A stretch of DNA of 64,000 nucleotides from Tagaea sp965279565 (GTDB taxonomy: Bacteria > Pseudomonadota > Alphaproteobacteria > CACIAM-22H2), in contig OZ257249.1 of NCBI GenBank assembly GCA_965279565.1, forward strand, positions 1,302,001 through 1,366,000, given 5' to 3'. The translations under genes were made by a program, and so were the position numbers. The stretch's first letter is position 1, and each line of letters begins with the position of its first letter. Under the pieces are notes generated by a model. It searched no databases. It was given only the letters and a program-made list of their open reading frames with translations, and was not told the origin of the DNA. Positions 9,287 to 17,217 of the stretch are shown in pieces.

Positions 9287-10426
9287 TCACGCCGCAAGCT
9301 TCGTGCGTTCGACGAAGCGTGCGAGCAGGCGTTCCTGCTGCTCGACATAGCGGTCGAATGCGAAGAGCTTTTCCACCGTGCGGATGCCGGCGGTTCCCAT
9401 GCGTGCGCACAGGGCCGGATCGTCGCGCAGCGACGCGAGCGTGGCGGCAAGTGCCGAGACATCGAGCGGCGAAATCGCGAAGCCGCAGGGATCTTCCGCG
9501 ACGATCGCTTCGGGCGATCCGTCCTCGTTGCCGCACACGAAGGCCGTGCCGCACGCGGCCGCCTCGATCAGGCCGAGCGGAACCGCCTCGCCCCAGCCCG
9601 GCCCGCCGCGCGCCACGAGCGTGGCGACGTCGGCGGCGGCATAGAGCAGCGGCAGCTGTTCCTGCGGTGCGCGTCCGGTGAAGCGCACTTGCGCCGCCAC
9701 ACCGGCGTCGCGCGCATAGGCTTCCATCGCTTCGCGATCGGGGCCCGAGCCGACGACGATGTAGAGCAGGCGCGGATCGGCGAGTTTCGCGATCGCGTCG
9801 ATCGTCTGGCGCTGGCCCTTGTTGGGCGGCAGCAGCATCGCCGCGACGGTCGTCACGACGAAGCGCCCCGCAAGATCGTTCCAGCCATAGGCCTTCGCGA
9901 TCTCGGCGCGCGCGGCTTCCTTCGCCATCGGCGCGAAGAACTTCACGTCGACCGGATCGTAGAGCAGCCCGGTCGGCGGCACGAAGCTGCGGAATTTCGG
10001 CATCCAGTCGATCGTGTACTTGCAGTCGGCGATGACGAGATCGGCCGCGGCGAACGCCGCTTCGCGAAGGGCCGGCAGCTTCGTCAGGATGTCGATGTTG
10101 TAGACGTTGACGGTGAAGGGCGTGCCCGAGATCTTCTTCACGAGCCAGCCGAGGCCGGCGAGGAACACGTGGTTGAGCATGACGAGATCGTAGCGCCCGC
10201 GCGCGGCGATCGCCTCGCGCACGAGTGTGGCGACCGCAAGCAGGCGGTTCTCGAACGGCAGCTTGCGGTGCGCGATGCCGGGGGCGAGGGGTGCGCCGGG
10301 CTGCTTGTCGATCGACACGATATCGAGCGTGTGGCCAAGCCGCTTCAGCGCCGCGACCTGATAGCGGCTGTACGTGGCGATGCCGCCATAGCCTTCGATG
10401 TCGAAGCCGAGGAAGAGGATGCGCAT
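9287..10426 (-). CDS. Glycosyltransferase, GT4 family
   Basis: The 379-residue protein begins MRILFLGFDIEGYGGIATY, the glycine-rich acceptor loop of GT4 enzymes. It continues with VVTTVAAMLLPPNKGQ and the donor signature GEAVPLGLIEAAACG containing E-x7-E. The ATG at 10426 is the first that leaves this conserved start intact; an upstream ATG in the same frame would add a non-family leader overlapping the methyltransferase. It lies between two sister methyltransferases in the operon. Donor and acceptor unknown. Confidence 0.88.
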   Translation of the reverse strand: MRILFLGFDIEGYGGIATYSRYQVAALKRLGHTLDIVSIDKQPGAPLAPGIAHRKLPFENRLLAVATLVREAIAARGRYDLVMLNHVFLAGLGWLVKKISGTPFTVNVYNIDILTKLPALREAAFAAADLVIADCKYTIDWMPKFRSFVPPTGLLYDPVDVKFFAPMAKEAARAEIAKAYGWNDLAGRFVVTTVAAMLLPPNKGQRQTIDAIAKLADPRLLYIVVGSGPDREAMEAYARDAGVAAQVRFTGRAPQEQLPLLYAAADVATLVARGGPGWGEAVPLGLIEAAACGTAFVCGNEDGSPEAIVAEDPCGFAISPLDVSALAATLASLRDDPALCARMGTAGIRTVEKLFAFDRYVEQQERLLARFVERTKLAA

Positions 10427-10457
10427 GAAATTCCCGAGGGGTTTCCGGAGGATAGCG

Positions 10458-11204
10458 CTACTTGCGCGCGACCGCCAGAAACGTCTGGCTGAAGATCGCA
10501 TCGCGGCCGGTCTCGCCGGTCTCGGCGGCAAGCGCCAGGCGCAGCACGAAGCGGACGAGCTTCCAGAGGATGTAGCGCGCCATGCTCTTGAGGCCGTGGG
10601 CCACCGGCTGGTCCTCGTGGCAGGCCACTTCCCGGAAGTCGCACACGAGCATCAGCTGCTCGATCGACCGGCGCGTGAACGAGCCGGTCGCCATGATGTC
10701 CCAGTAGCGCACGCGCCCGGCGAACAGCGCCTCGCCGTTGGGCAGGTGCATGATGAAGCGCCCGCCCGGCTTCAGCACGCGGCGCACCTCGTCGGCCAGG
10801 CGCAGCTGCGTGGCCGGATCGAAATAATGGTAGAGGTCGAAAAGCACGATGGCGTCGTGGCTGTCGGACGGTGCCGCGCGCAGCGTGGCCATCAGGTCGC
10901 CCTGGCGCACGCCGTCGATCTTGAGCTGGGCGGCCATCGCGACCTGCTCGGGGCTCGCGTCCACGCCTTCGATGTTGCGGTAGCCGAGCCGGCGCGCGGC
11001 CCAGACGATGGCGCCGTGGCCGCAACCCAGATCGACGATTTTCGCATCCCGGTCGGCCGGGAAATGCTCGCGCACCAGCTTCTCGAGGAACGGCCAGCGC
11101 CGGTCGAGATTGCCCGCCGCGTCCGAGACGGCGGCATGGGTCGAGACGTAGCGCGCGAGAAAGCGCTGGCGCCAGTCGGTGGCGGGATTCTGTTCGTTGT
11201 CCAT
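10458..11204 (-). CDS. SAM-dependent methyltransferase (class I), sister of the 8545-9279 gene
   Basis: The 248-residue class I methyltransferase has motif I as IVDLGCGHGAIVWAAR, followed by NIEGVDASPEQVAMAA and IVLFDLYHYFDPAT. Its similarity to the methyltransferase three genes downstream extends through most of the length, including the shared HFPADR lead-in, so the pair arose by duplication. The start MDNEQNPATDW is 23 bases downstream of the exported-protein gene. A role in methylating the glycan built by this operon is inferred from location. Confidence 0.85.
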   Translation of the reverse strand: MDNEQNPATDWRQRFLARYVSTHAAVSDAAGNLDRRWPFLEKLVREHFPADRDAKIVDLGCGHGAIVWAARRLGYRNIEGVDASPEQVAMAAQLKIDGVRQGDLMATLRAAPSDSHDAIVLFDLYHYFDPATQLRLADEVRRVLKPGGRFIMHLPNGEALFAGRVRYWDIMATGSFTRRSIEQLMLVCDFREVACHEDQPVAHGLKSMARYILWKLVRFVLRLALAAETGETGRDAIFSQTFLAVARK

Positions 11205-11227
11205 GATTCCTGTCCGTCCCTAACGGC

Positions 11228-11698
11228 TCAGCCGCCGAAGCATTCCCGGCGCACGACCAGCCGGTCCGGTTCGCGCATCATCGCCGCTGCACCGCCGCCC
11301 TGTTCGCCGCGCCCCGGATCGTTCATCGCCATGACGAACTGGTCCGGATAGATCTTGAGGCCGCCCGCTTCCGGGACAAGCCATTGGATTCGCACGATTC
11401 TCCGGCGCCGGTCCGACGGGTCGGGGTCGATCGAGACGACCCGCGCGAACGGGCCGGGCCCGTCGACGAGGATCGGATCGACCGCCATCTCGGCGGCCCC
11501 GAAGGTGCCCGGCTCCAGACGCGCGAGGCGCAGCGTTTCGATGCAGTCGAGCACGGGATCGGGCAGGCGCCAGCCGGCAAGTTCGAGGGCCAGGAAGTCG
11601 CGTGCCAGATCGCTTTCCAGCGCGCGCAGGTTGGTCTGCGCGGCGGCCGGGCCGCACAGGAAAAGGGCCAGAAAACACCAGCTTGGGATCGACCGCAT
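11228..11698 (-). CDS. Small exported protein of unknown function
   Basis: The 156-residue protein starts with a clear Sec signal peptide, MRSIPSWCFLALFLCGPAAAQ, predicted cut after AAA-Q near residue 21. The mature part is about 135 residues, with two cysteines (in LDCIETLRL and RRECFGG) that could form a disulfide. The segment RIVRIQWLVPEAGGLKIYPD is typical of a small beta-rich periplasmic domain. I recognise no family. It is the first gene of the minus-strand polysaccharide operon, 23 bases ahead of a methyltransferase, and its 5' side faces the flavin reductase gene across a 164-base divergent region. Confidence 0.7.
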   Translation of the reverse strand: MRSIPSWCFLALFLCGPAAAQTNLRALESDLARDFLALELAGWRLPDPVLDCIETLRLARLEPGTFGAAEMAVDPILVDGPGPFARVVSIDPDPSDRRRRIVRIQWLVPEAGGLKIYPDQFVMAMNDPGRGEQGGGAAAMMREPDRLVVRRECFGG

Positions 11699-11862
11699 CG
11701 TGCCCTCGTCGCGCGCGGGGGTTCGTAGCGCGTCCGCCCGGTGCGGGCAAGGGACCTGTGCGCGACGGCCCCGGCGGGGCTAGAGTATCCCCCGATTCGT
11801 CCGCCTGCCCGAAAGTCGAAGTCTCCCATGCAATCCGGTTCCACCGCCTGCGGCGCCGCCCG

Positions 11863-12405
11863 ATGAAGCGCCGCCGTACCGCCGCCGCCGTCGCGGCCGC
11901 CGATTTCAAGAACGCGATGCGCCGCCTCGCCGCCGGCGTGACGATCGTGGCGACCGCCGGGCGCAAGGACGGGCGCTGCGGGCTCACGGCCACGGCCGTA
12001 TGCTCGCTTTCGGCCGATCCGCCGCAGCTTCTCGTCTGCGTCAACCGCGACACCGCCCCCAACGCCGCGATCGCGCGCGCGGGACGCTTCTCGGTCAACG
12101 TGCTCGCCACGCGCCACAAGGCGCTGGCGCTGCGGTTCGCCGGCGTGACCGGCGTGCAGGGCGACGAACGCTTCGCGCGCGGCGACTGGATCGCCGCCGC
12201 GACCGGTGCGCCCGTGCTGGCAGACGCGCTCGCCTATTTCGACTGCAAGCTCGTCGACAGGATCGAATCGGGCACGCATACGGTCTTCATCGGCGAGGTG
12301 CGCGCGGCGCATTCGCACAAGAACGGCGTGCCGCTGCTCTATGCCGCCGGAGCCTTCCAGGCGCTCGCCAAGAAGGCCGCCCGGCGTCGCGACCGCGCGA
12401 AGTGA
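11863..12405 (+). CDS. Flavin reductase-like FMN-binding protein (HpaC type)
   Basis: The 180-residue protein matches the flavin reductase domain: FKNAMRRLAAGVTIVAT, then LTATAVCSLSADPPQLLVCVN, the FSVNVLA strand, and a GEV near the end. Such proteins use NAD(P)H to reduce FMN or FAD for a separate monooxygenase, commonly in aromatic degradation. No oxygenase component is visible nearby. The ATG at 11863 is the only in-frame one ahead of the domain. The stop overlaps the GTG start of the MFS gene as GTGA. Confidence 0.82.
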   Translation: MKRRRTAAAVAAADFKNAMRRLAAGVTIVATAGRKDGRCGLTATAVCSLSADPPQLLVCVNRDTAPNAAIARAGRFSVNVLATRHKALALRFAGVTGVQGDERFARGDWIAAATGAPVLADALAYFDCKLVDRIESGTHTVFIGEVRAAHSHKNGVPLLYAAGAFQALAKKAARRRDRAK

Positions 12406-13637
12406 GGGCGTTCGCCCCCCTGCGCGATCCGATCTTCGCCCGGCTCTGGTCGGCACTCGTCGTGTTCACGACGGGCGACGAACTCTACCGCGTGGCGCTG
12501 GTGTGGCTGGCGGTCGGCCTCGTCGGCCGGCAGGCCGGCTATCTCAGTGCCATGCAGTCGGCCTGCATGCTGGTGGGGGCGGCCCTCGGCGGCTCGCTTG
12601 CCGCCGCACTCAGCCAGCGCCGCGCGATGTCGATCTTCCTGGCAATCGGTGCCGGCTGCGTGCTGGTTCCGCCGATCGCGTGGGAGGCCGGCTATCCTTC
12701 GTTCGCGGCGCTGATGGTGCCGGCCATCGCGGTCTCGCTGATGCGCGCCCAGCTCGAGCCGACGATCCAGGGGCATCTGCCGGTCCTGGTTCCCGACCGC
12801 GACGTGCTGTTCGCCGCCAACGGGCTGATCGACGGCGTGCGGCGCATGGCGCGCATCACCGGCCCGATCTTCGCCGCGGCACTCGCGGCGGTCTTCGCCG
12901 TCCACGACCTCTTTTTCGTCTACGCCGCCGCCCTTCTGTTCGCGGCCTACATGCTGCTGCGCGTCGGCAACGCGATCCCGGAACGCGAAGGCCGCAGCGA
13001 CGGCGGCTTCGTGATCGGCGTGCGCATCGTGCGCGGCGAGCGGCTGCTGCGCGGCCTGCTGTCGCTCAAGAGCGTCACCGACGCGTGCTGGGTCGTCGTG
13101 ATCGGCCATGCGCTGCCGCTGACCATCGAGCAGAGCAACGCAAGCTGGCTCGGCATTTCGGGCGTGGCCGCCTACGGCGCCGGCCTTGCCGCCTATGGCG
13201 TGGCCAACATCGTTTCGAACATCGCGATCGTCTCGATCGCCCCGTCGCTGTCGGCCTCGCGCATGGTCGCGGGCCTCGCCTTCATGGGGATGGGCCTGAC
13301 CGCGATGGGGGTGGGTGCCTATTTGGCACCCGAGCCGCTGCTGCTGCCCGCACTCTATGCGGGGCTCGCGTTGGCCGCCATCGGCGGGCCGATGTGCGAC
13401 ATCCCGCTCGCCATGCGCATCCAGCTTGCCGGCGGACCGTCGGCCCCGCGCGCGGCGGCGGCGTCGGTCCATCGCGTGCGCATGTTCATGACGTTCGGCG
13501 GGATCATGCTGGCCGGCCTGCTGTCGCCAAGCCTGTTCGGCGCGTTCGGCGTGGCGCAGACGATGCTGGGCACGGGCTTCCTGTGCACCGGCATCAGCCT
13601 TCTGGCCCTCGTCCTGGTGCGGCGCGCCGGCGGGTGA
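12402..13637 (+). CDS. MFS transporter
   Basis: The 411-residue protein has about twelve hydrophobic helices with the common start FAPLRDPIFARLWSALVVFT, a TMQSACMLVG-like helix and a short basic loop LSQRRAMSIF, as in MFS exporters of the enterobactin-exporter type. The start is a GTG at 12402 overlapping the flavin reductase stop; no ATG occurs before the conserved start. Coupling to the flavin reductase suggests a joint unit, but substrate and direction are unknown. Confidence 0.82.
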   Translation: MRAFAPLRDPIFARLWSALVVFTTGDELYRVALVWLAVGLVGRQAGYLSAMQSACMLVGAALGGSLAAALSQRRAMSIFLAIGAGCVLVPPIAWEAGYPSFAALMVPAIAVSLMRAQLEPTIQGHLPVLVPDRDVLFAANGLIDGVRRMARITGPIFAAALAAVFAVHDLFFVYAAALLFAAYMLLRVGNAIPEREGRSDGGFVIGVRIVRGERLLRGLLSLKSVTDACWVVVIGHALPLTIEQSNASWLGISGVAAYGAGLAAYGVANIVSNIAIVSIAPSLSASRMVAGLAFMGMGLTAMGVGAYLAPEPLLLPALYAGLALAAIGGPMCDIPLAMRIQLAGGPSAPRAAAASVHRVRMFMTFGGIMLAGLLSPSLFGAFGVAQTMLGTGFLCTGISLLALVLVRRAGG

Positions 13638-13675
13638 TGCTAGCATCGCGGGAATCGGGGAGAGAAACGACGCGC

Positions 13676-14527
13676 ATGCAGACGACACCGCTCTGGCCCG
13701 CCAGGCTCGACCATATCCGCCGCGATTCCGACGCGCCCGACCGGCTCGTGGCGTTCTACCGCGACGCGTTCGGCATGGCGGCGCGGGAACTTGGCGACGG
13801 GCTCTGGCTGCTCGAAGGCTTCAACCGCCGCCTGCTCGTGGGGCCGGGCGAGAAGGGCGGGCAGAACCTGTCGGCCTTCCGCGTGCCGGATGCCGCACAG
13901 CTCGCCGCACTTCGCGCGCACTGCGCCGCGCAGGGTCTGGCCCTGCTGTCCAATCCCACGAAGCTGTTCGCCGAAGGCTTCGCGCTCGCCGATCCCGACG
14001 GCCGCATCCTTGCCTTCGGCCTGGCGGACGCGAAATTCCCCGTGCCGCCGCCGGGCCCGGGCGCGCAGGCATTTCCCGGGCGCCTGCAGCATGTCGTCTA
14101 CGCCACGACGGACCTTGCGCGGCTGATCGATTTCTATGTCGGCAAGCTCGGCTTCCGCACGTCGGACGACGTGATGCAGGGCAACCAGGTGACGGCGACC
14201 TTCTGGCGCTCGGATGCCGAGCACCATTCGCTCGCCGCGTTCCGCGCACCCAAGGCCGGCGGCGACCACCACGCCTACGAGACGACGGGCTGGGGCGACA
14301 TCAAGCTGTGGGCCGACCACATGGCGAGCCTGCATATCAAGCTGTGGTGGGGCCCCGGCCGGCACGGGCCGGGCAACAACCTGTTCTTCATGGTCGAGGA
14401 CCCCGACGGCTACAAGGTCGAGATCTCGGCCGAGCTCGAGACGATGGGGCCGGAATTCAAGTCGCGCCGCTGGGAGCACGGCGAGCGTGCGCTGAACCTG
14501 TGGGGCGGCGCGTGGATGCGCAGCTAG
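13676..14527 (+). CDS. Two-domain VOC protein, extradiol dioxygenase type
   Basis: The 283-residue protein has two vicinal-oxygen-chelate domains: N-terminal from LDHIRRDSDAPDRLVAFYRD and C-terminal from LQHVVYATTDLARLIDFY. The C-terminal domain keeps the ligand pattern of ring-cleaving extradiol dioxygenases: His139, His199 and Glu249 (in DGYKVEISAELE). It could therefore bind Fe(II) and cleave a catechol-like ring. The substrate cannot be told. It lies 38 bases after the MFS gene on the same strand and is convergent with bluB. A non-catalytic VOC binding role remains possible. Confidence 0.8.
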   Translation: MQTTPLWPARLDHIRRDSDAPDRLVAFYRDAFGMAARELGDGLWLLEGFNRRLLVGPGEKGGQNLSAFRVPDAAQLAALRAHCAAQGLALLSNPTKLFAEGFALADPDGRILAFGLADAKFPVPPPGPGAQAFPGRLQHVVYATTDLARLIDFYVGKLGFRTSDDVMQGNQVTATFWRSDAEHHSLAAFRAPKAGGDHHAYETTGWGDIKLWADHMASLHIKLWWGPGRHGPGNNLFFMVEDPDGYKVEISAELETMGPEFKSRRWEHGERALNLWGGAWMRS

Positions 14528-14531
14528 CTTC

Positions 14532-15179
14532 CTAGCGCGCGAGGATTTCGCCCGCGCGCGGATCGCGCGCCTGCCAGCCCGCACGCTCCAGCTCCGGCGT
14601 GTCGCTGTCGGCCTCCGGCCAGCCCACGCACAGATACGCGACGAGCGACCAGTCGCGCGGAACCTCGAGGAGTGCGGCGACGCGCGAGGGTTCCAGGATC
14701 GAGACCCAGCCCACGCCCACGCCGCGCGCGCGCGCCGCCAGCCACAGCGCGAACACCGCACCGACGGCCGAATAGCGCAGCGTTTCGGGCATCGTGGCGC
14801 GACCCAGCCCGTGGCCGGCGGCCGTCGAATCGTCGCAGAAGACGGCAAGTTGCTCGGCCGCCCGGTCGAGCCCGGCGAGCTTGAGCGTGGCGTAGCGGAC
14901 CGCCCGTTCGTCGTCCTGCCCGGCGAGGGCGGCCGCATTGCAGCGTTCGAACTCCGCCTTCACGGCCGCGCGCCGGGCCGGATCGGCCACGCGCACGAAG
15001 CGCCAAGGCTGGCTGTTGCCGACCGACGGGGCGAGGGCGGCCCTGGCCACGAGGGCGTCGAGCATGCCGTCGGGCAGCGGATCGGGGCGGAAACGGCGCA
15101 CGTCGCGCCGCCAGCGCAGCAGCGAATCGAGCGCTTCCACGAAGGCTTCGTCGAATTCCGGGGGTGATTCTGGAGCCAT
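14532..15179 (-). CDS. bluB: 5,6-dimethylbenzimidazole synthase BluB
   Basis: The 215-residue nitroreductase-fold enzyme cannibalises reduced FMN with oxygen to make 5,6-dimethylbenzimidazole, the lower ligand of vitamin B12. BluB-specific blocks are LRWRRDVRRFRPDPLPD, LAPSVGNSQPWRFV and GVGVGWVSILEP. The two residues known to matter for chemistry in the Sinorhizobium enzyme (Asp in RRDVR, Ser in GWVSI) correspond to Asp26 and Ser160 here. No other cobalamin gene is in the window, and I see no B12 riboswitch in the 112 bases upstream. Its start faces the FAH-family gene divergently. Confidence 0.92.
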   Translation of the reverse strand: MAPESPPEFDEAFVEALDSLLRWRRDVRRFRPDPLPDGMLDALVARAALAPSVGNSQPWRFVRVADPARRAAVKAEFERCNAAALAGQDDERAVRYATLKLAGLDRAAEQLAVFCDDSTAAGHGLGRATMPETLRYSAVGAVFALWLAARARGVGVGWVSILEPSRVAALLEVPRDWSLVAYLCVGWPEADSDTPELERAGWQARDPRAGEILAR

Positions 15180-15291
15180 TTCCTGTTGTTCCGACGGGGT
15201 TGCCGCAGGCCGCCGGACGGGCTATCCAACGGACATCGAATTTGCCGGCCGGCATCGTATCGGCCGGGCCATCCGGGAAGGAAGATCGCAC

Positions 15292-16140
15292 ATGAAGCTC
15301 GCGAGCGTACGCGTCGGCAAGAAGGAAACCTACGGCGCAGTCGTCGCCGGCGGTCTCGTGGATCTCGGCAAGAAGTTCGGCAAGAAGTGGCCGACCCTGC
15401 GCATGGCCCTGCTCGGCGGCGGGCTCGGCAAGCTCAAGGCCTATGCCAAGGGCCGCAAGCCCGACATCAAGGACGGCAAGTTCGCCTGGATCCCGGTCAT
15501 CCCGGACGCGCCGCGCATCTTCTGCGCCGGCGTCAACTATCGCGAACACCGCTCGGAGACCGGCCGTCCCGACACGCTGCACCCGACGATCTTCACGCGC
15601 TACGCCTACACCCAGATCGGCCATGGCCAGCCGATGCTGAAGCCCAAGGAGAGCGAACGCCTCGACTGGGAAGGCGAGCTTGCCATCGTCATCGGCAAGA
15701 AGGGTCGCCGGATCCCGCGCGAGAAGGCGATGGGCCATGTCGCCGGCTACGCCTGCTACAACGACGGTTCGGTGCGCGATTACCAGCGCCACACCTCGCA
15801 GTTCACGCCCGGCAAGAACTTCGCGGGGACCGGCGGTTTCGGCCCGTGGATGGTGACGTCCGACGAGATGAAGGACATCACCAAGCAGACGCTGACCACG
15901 CGCGTGAACGGCCACGTGAAGCAGCAGGCCACGATCGACATGCTGATCCACGACATCCCGCAGCTGATCGCCTACATCTCGACCTTCGCCCCGCTCGAAC
16001 CGGGCGACGTGATCGTCACCGGCACGCCGGGCGGCGTGGGTGCGGCGCGTACGCCGCCGGAATTCATGTTCCCCGGCGACACGGTCGAGATCGAGATTTC
16101 CGGCGTCGGCCTGCTGCGAAACCCGATCAAGGAAGGCTGA
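15292..16140 (+). CDS. Fumarylacetoacetate hydrolase-family protein
   Basis: The 282-residue protein has the FAH C-terminal fold: FCAGVNYREHRSE with catalytic His86, metal ligands Glu127 and Glu129 (LDWEGELAIVIG) and Asp158 (CYNDGSVRDYQ), then VTGTPGGVG and PGDTVEIEISGVG. Members hydrolyse C-C bonds of acylpyruvates such as fumarylpyruvate, or decarboxylate related diacids. The end-to-end neighbour is gentisate dioxygenase, whose pathway needs a fumarylpyruvate hydrolase, so that is the best guess. Start ATG at 15292 follows a GGAAGGAAGA ribosome-binding stretch. Confidence 0.85.
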   Translation: MKLASVRVGKKETYGAVVAGGLVDLGKKFGKKWPTLRMALLGGGLGKLKAYAKGRKPDIKDGKFAWIPVIPDAPRIFCAGVNYREHRSETGRPDTLHPTIFTRYAYTQIGHGQPMLKPKESERLDWEGELAIVIGKKGRRIPREKAMGHVAGYACYNDGSVRDYQRHTSQFTPGKNFAGTGGFGPWMVTSDEMKDITKQTLTTRVNGHVKQQATIDMLIHDIPQLIAYISTFAPLEPGDVIVTGTPGGVGAARTPPEFMFPGDTVEIEISGVGLLRNPIKEG

Positions 16141-16159
16141 GCACCCGCGCGGCGACGCC

Positions 16160-17206
16160 TCAGGCGTTGCCGCGCGCCTCGCGCCACAGGCCGAGCTTCT
16201 CCTGCACGGGCCGGTCGGAGAAGGCGAACAGCACCGCGTCTTCCGACGCTTCATGCCGGCGCCAGTTCCACGACGGCACGACGAAGATGTCGCGCGGCCC
16301 CCATTCCAGCGTTTCCAGTTTCCCGCCCGGCCCGAACACGTGGGTCTTGCCGCGCCCTTCGGTGCAGCAGAACACGGTGCCGTCGGTCGAGCGGTAGGGT
16401 GCCGTCGAGAAATCCTTGGGCAGCAGTTGGATCGACGTGCCGATCGTCGGCATCGCCCAGCCGCCGTCGAGCGGATTGACGTAGCGCATGTGCAGGCCGT
16501 TGCACGCGTCCCATTCCTGCGTGCGGCGCAGCGTTTCGAGCGCCGCGCGCGTGCGCTCGTAGGGATAGTTGAAGACCGGGCTTGCCGCCGAGCGGCGCTC
16601 GAACCCGACCGGCAGCAATCCTTCGCCGAAGCGCGCATGCGAATCGCCGGCCGGACGCGACAGCATCTGCATGTCGTCCGAATGCCCTTCGGCGAACGAC
16701 GCGTCGAGGAAACCGACGATCGGGATGTCGAGCCCGTCGAGCCACACCATCGGTTCGGCCGATTCGTTGCCGTGGTCGTGCCATGTCCACGACGGCGTGA
16801 TGACGAAGTCGCCGGGCCGCATGAGCGTCTTCTCGCCGTCGACGGCCGTGTAGGCGCCGCTGCCTTCCACGATGAAGCGCAGGGCCGATTGCGTGTGGCG
16901 GTGTGCGGGCGCCACTTCGCCCGGCAGGATCAGCTGCAGACCGGCATAAAGCGTGTTCGTGATGCGCGACTGGCCCGGCAGGCCGGGATTCTCGAGGATC
17001 AGCACGCGCCGTTCCGCTTCCTTGGCCGTGATCAGGCCGCCGGCCTCGAGCACGAAGGGGCGGACCGTGTCGTAGCGCCACAGATAGGGCAGGGCCGCAC
17101 TCTTCGGCTCCTTCGTGATGAGGTTCTTCATCACTTCCCAGAGCGGTGTGAGGCTCGCACCCGCGATGCGCGAATAGAATTCCTGGCGTTCGGGGTTTGC
17201 GTCCAT
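16160..17206 (-). CDS. Gentisate 1,2-dioxygenase
   Basis: The 348-residue bicupin cleaves gentisate (2,5-dihydroxybenzoate) to maleylpyruvate using Fe(II) and oxygen. The first cupin carries the metal ligands His102, His104 (in PAHRHTQSALRF) and His143 (in PSWTWHDHGNE), with the Gly-rich turn RPGDFVITP. The second cupin has FCCTEGRGKTHVFGPG and VVPSWNWRRHEA. Length and the N-terminal SLTPLWEVMKNLI fit the family. It converges on the FAH-family gene and lies 11 bases downstream of the mechanosensitive-channel gene on the same strand. 1-hydroxy-2-naphthoate dioxygenase is a close relative and cannot be excluded. Confidence 0.88.
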   Translation of the reverse strand: MDANPERQEFYSRIAGASLTPLWEVMKNLITKEPKSAALPYLWRYDTVRPFVLEAGGLITAKEAERRVLILENPGLPGQSRITNTLYAGLQLILPGEVAPAHRHTQSALRFIVEGSGAYTAVDGEKTLMRPGDFVITPSWTWHDHGNESAEPMVWLDGLDIPIVGFLDASFAEGHSDDMQMLSRPAGDSHARFGEGLLPVGFERRSAASPVFNYPYERTRAALETLRRTQEWDACNGLHMRYVNPLDGGWAMPTIGTSIQLLPKDFSTAPYRSTDGTVFCCTEGRGKTHVFGPGGKLETLEWGPRDIFVVPSWNWRRHEASEDAVLFAFSDRPVQEKLGLWREARGNA

Positions 17207-17217
17207 GGCGGTGGCCT

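Noticed and set aside
15180..15291. Possible cobalamin riboswitch upstream of bluB
   Set aside because: Only 112 bases, and I find no B12-box-like conserved core on the minus strand.
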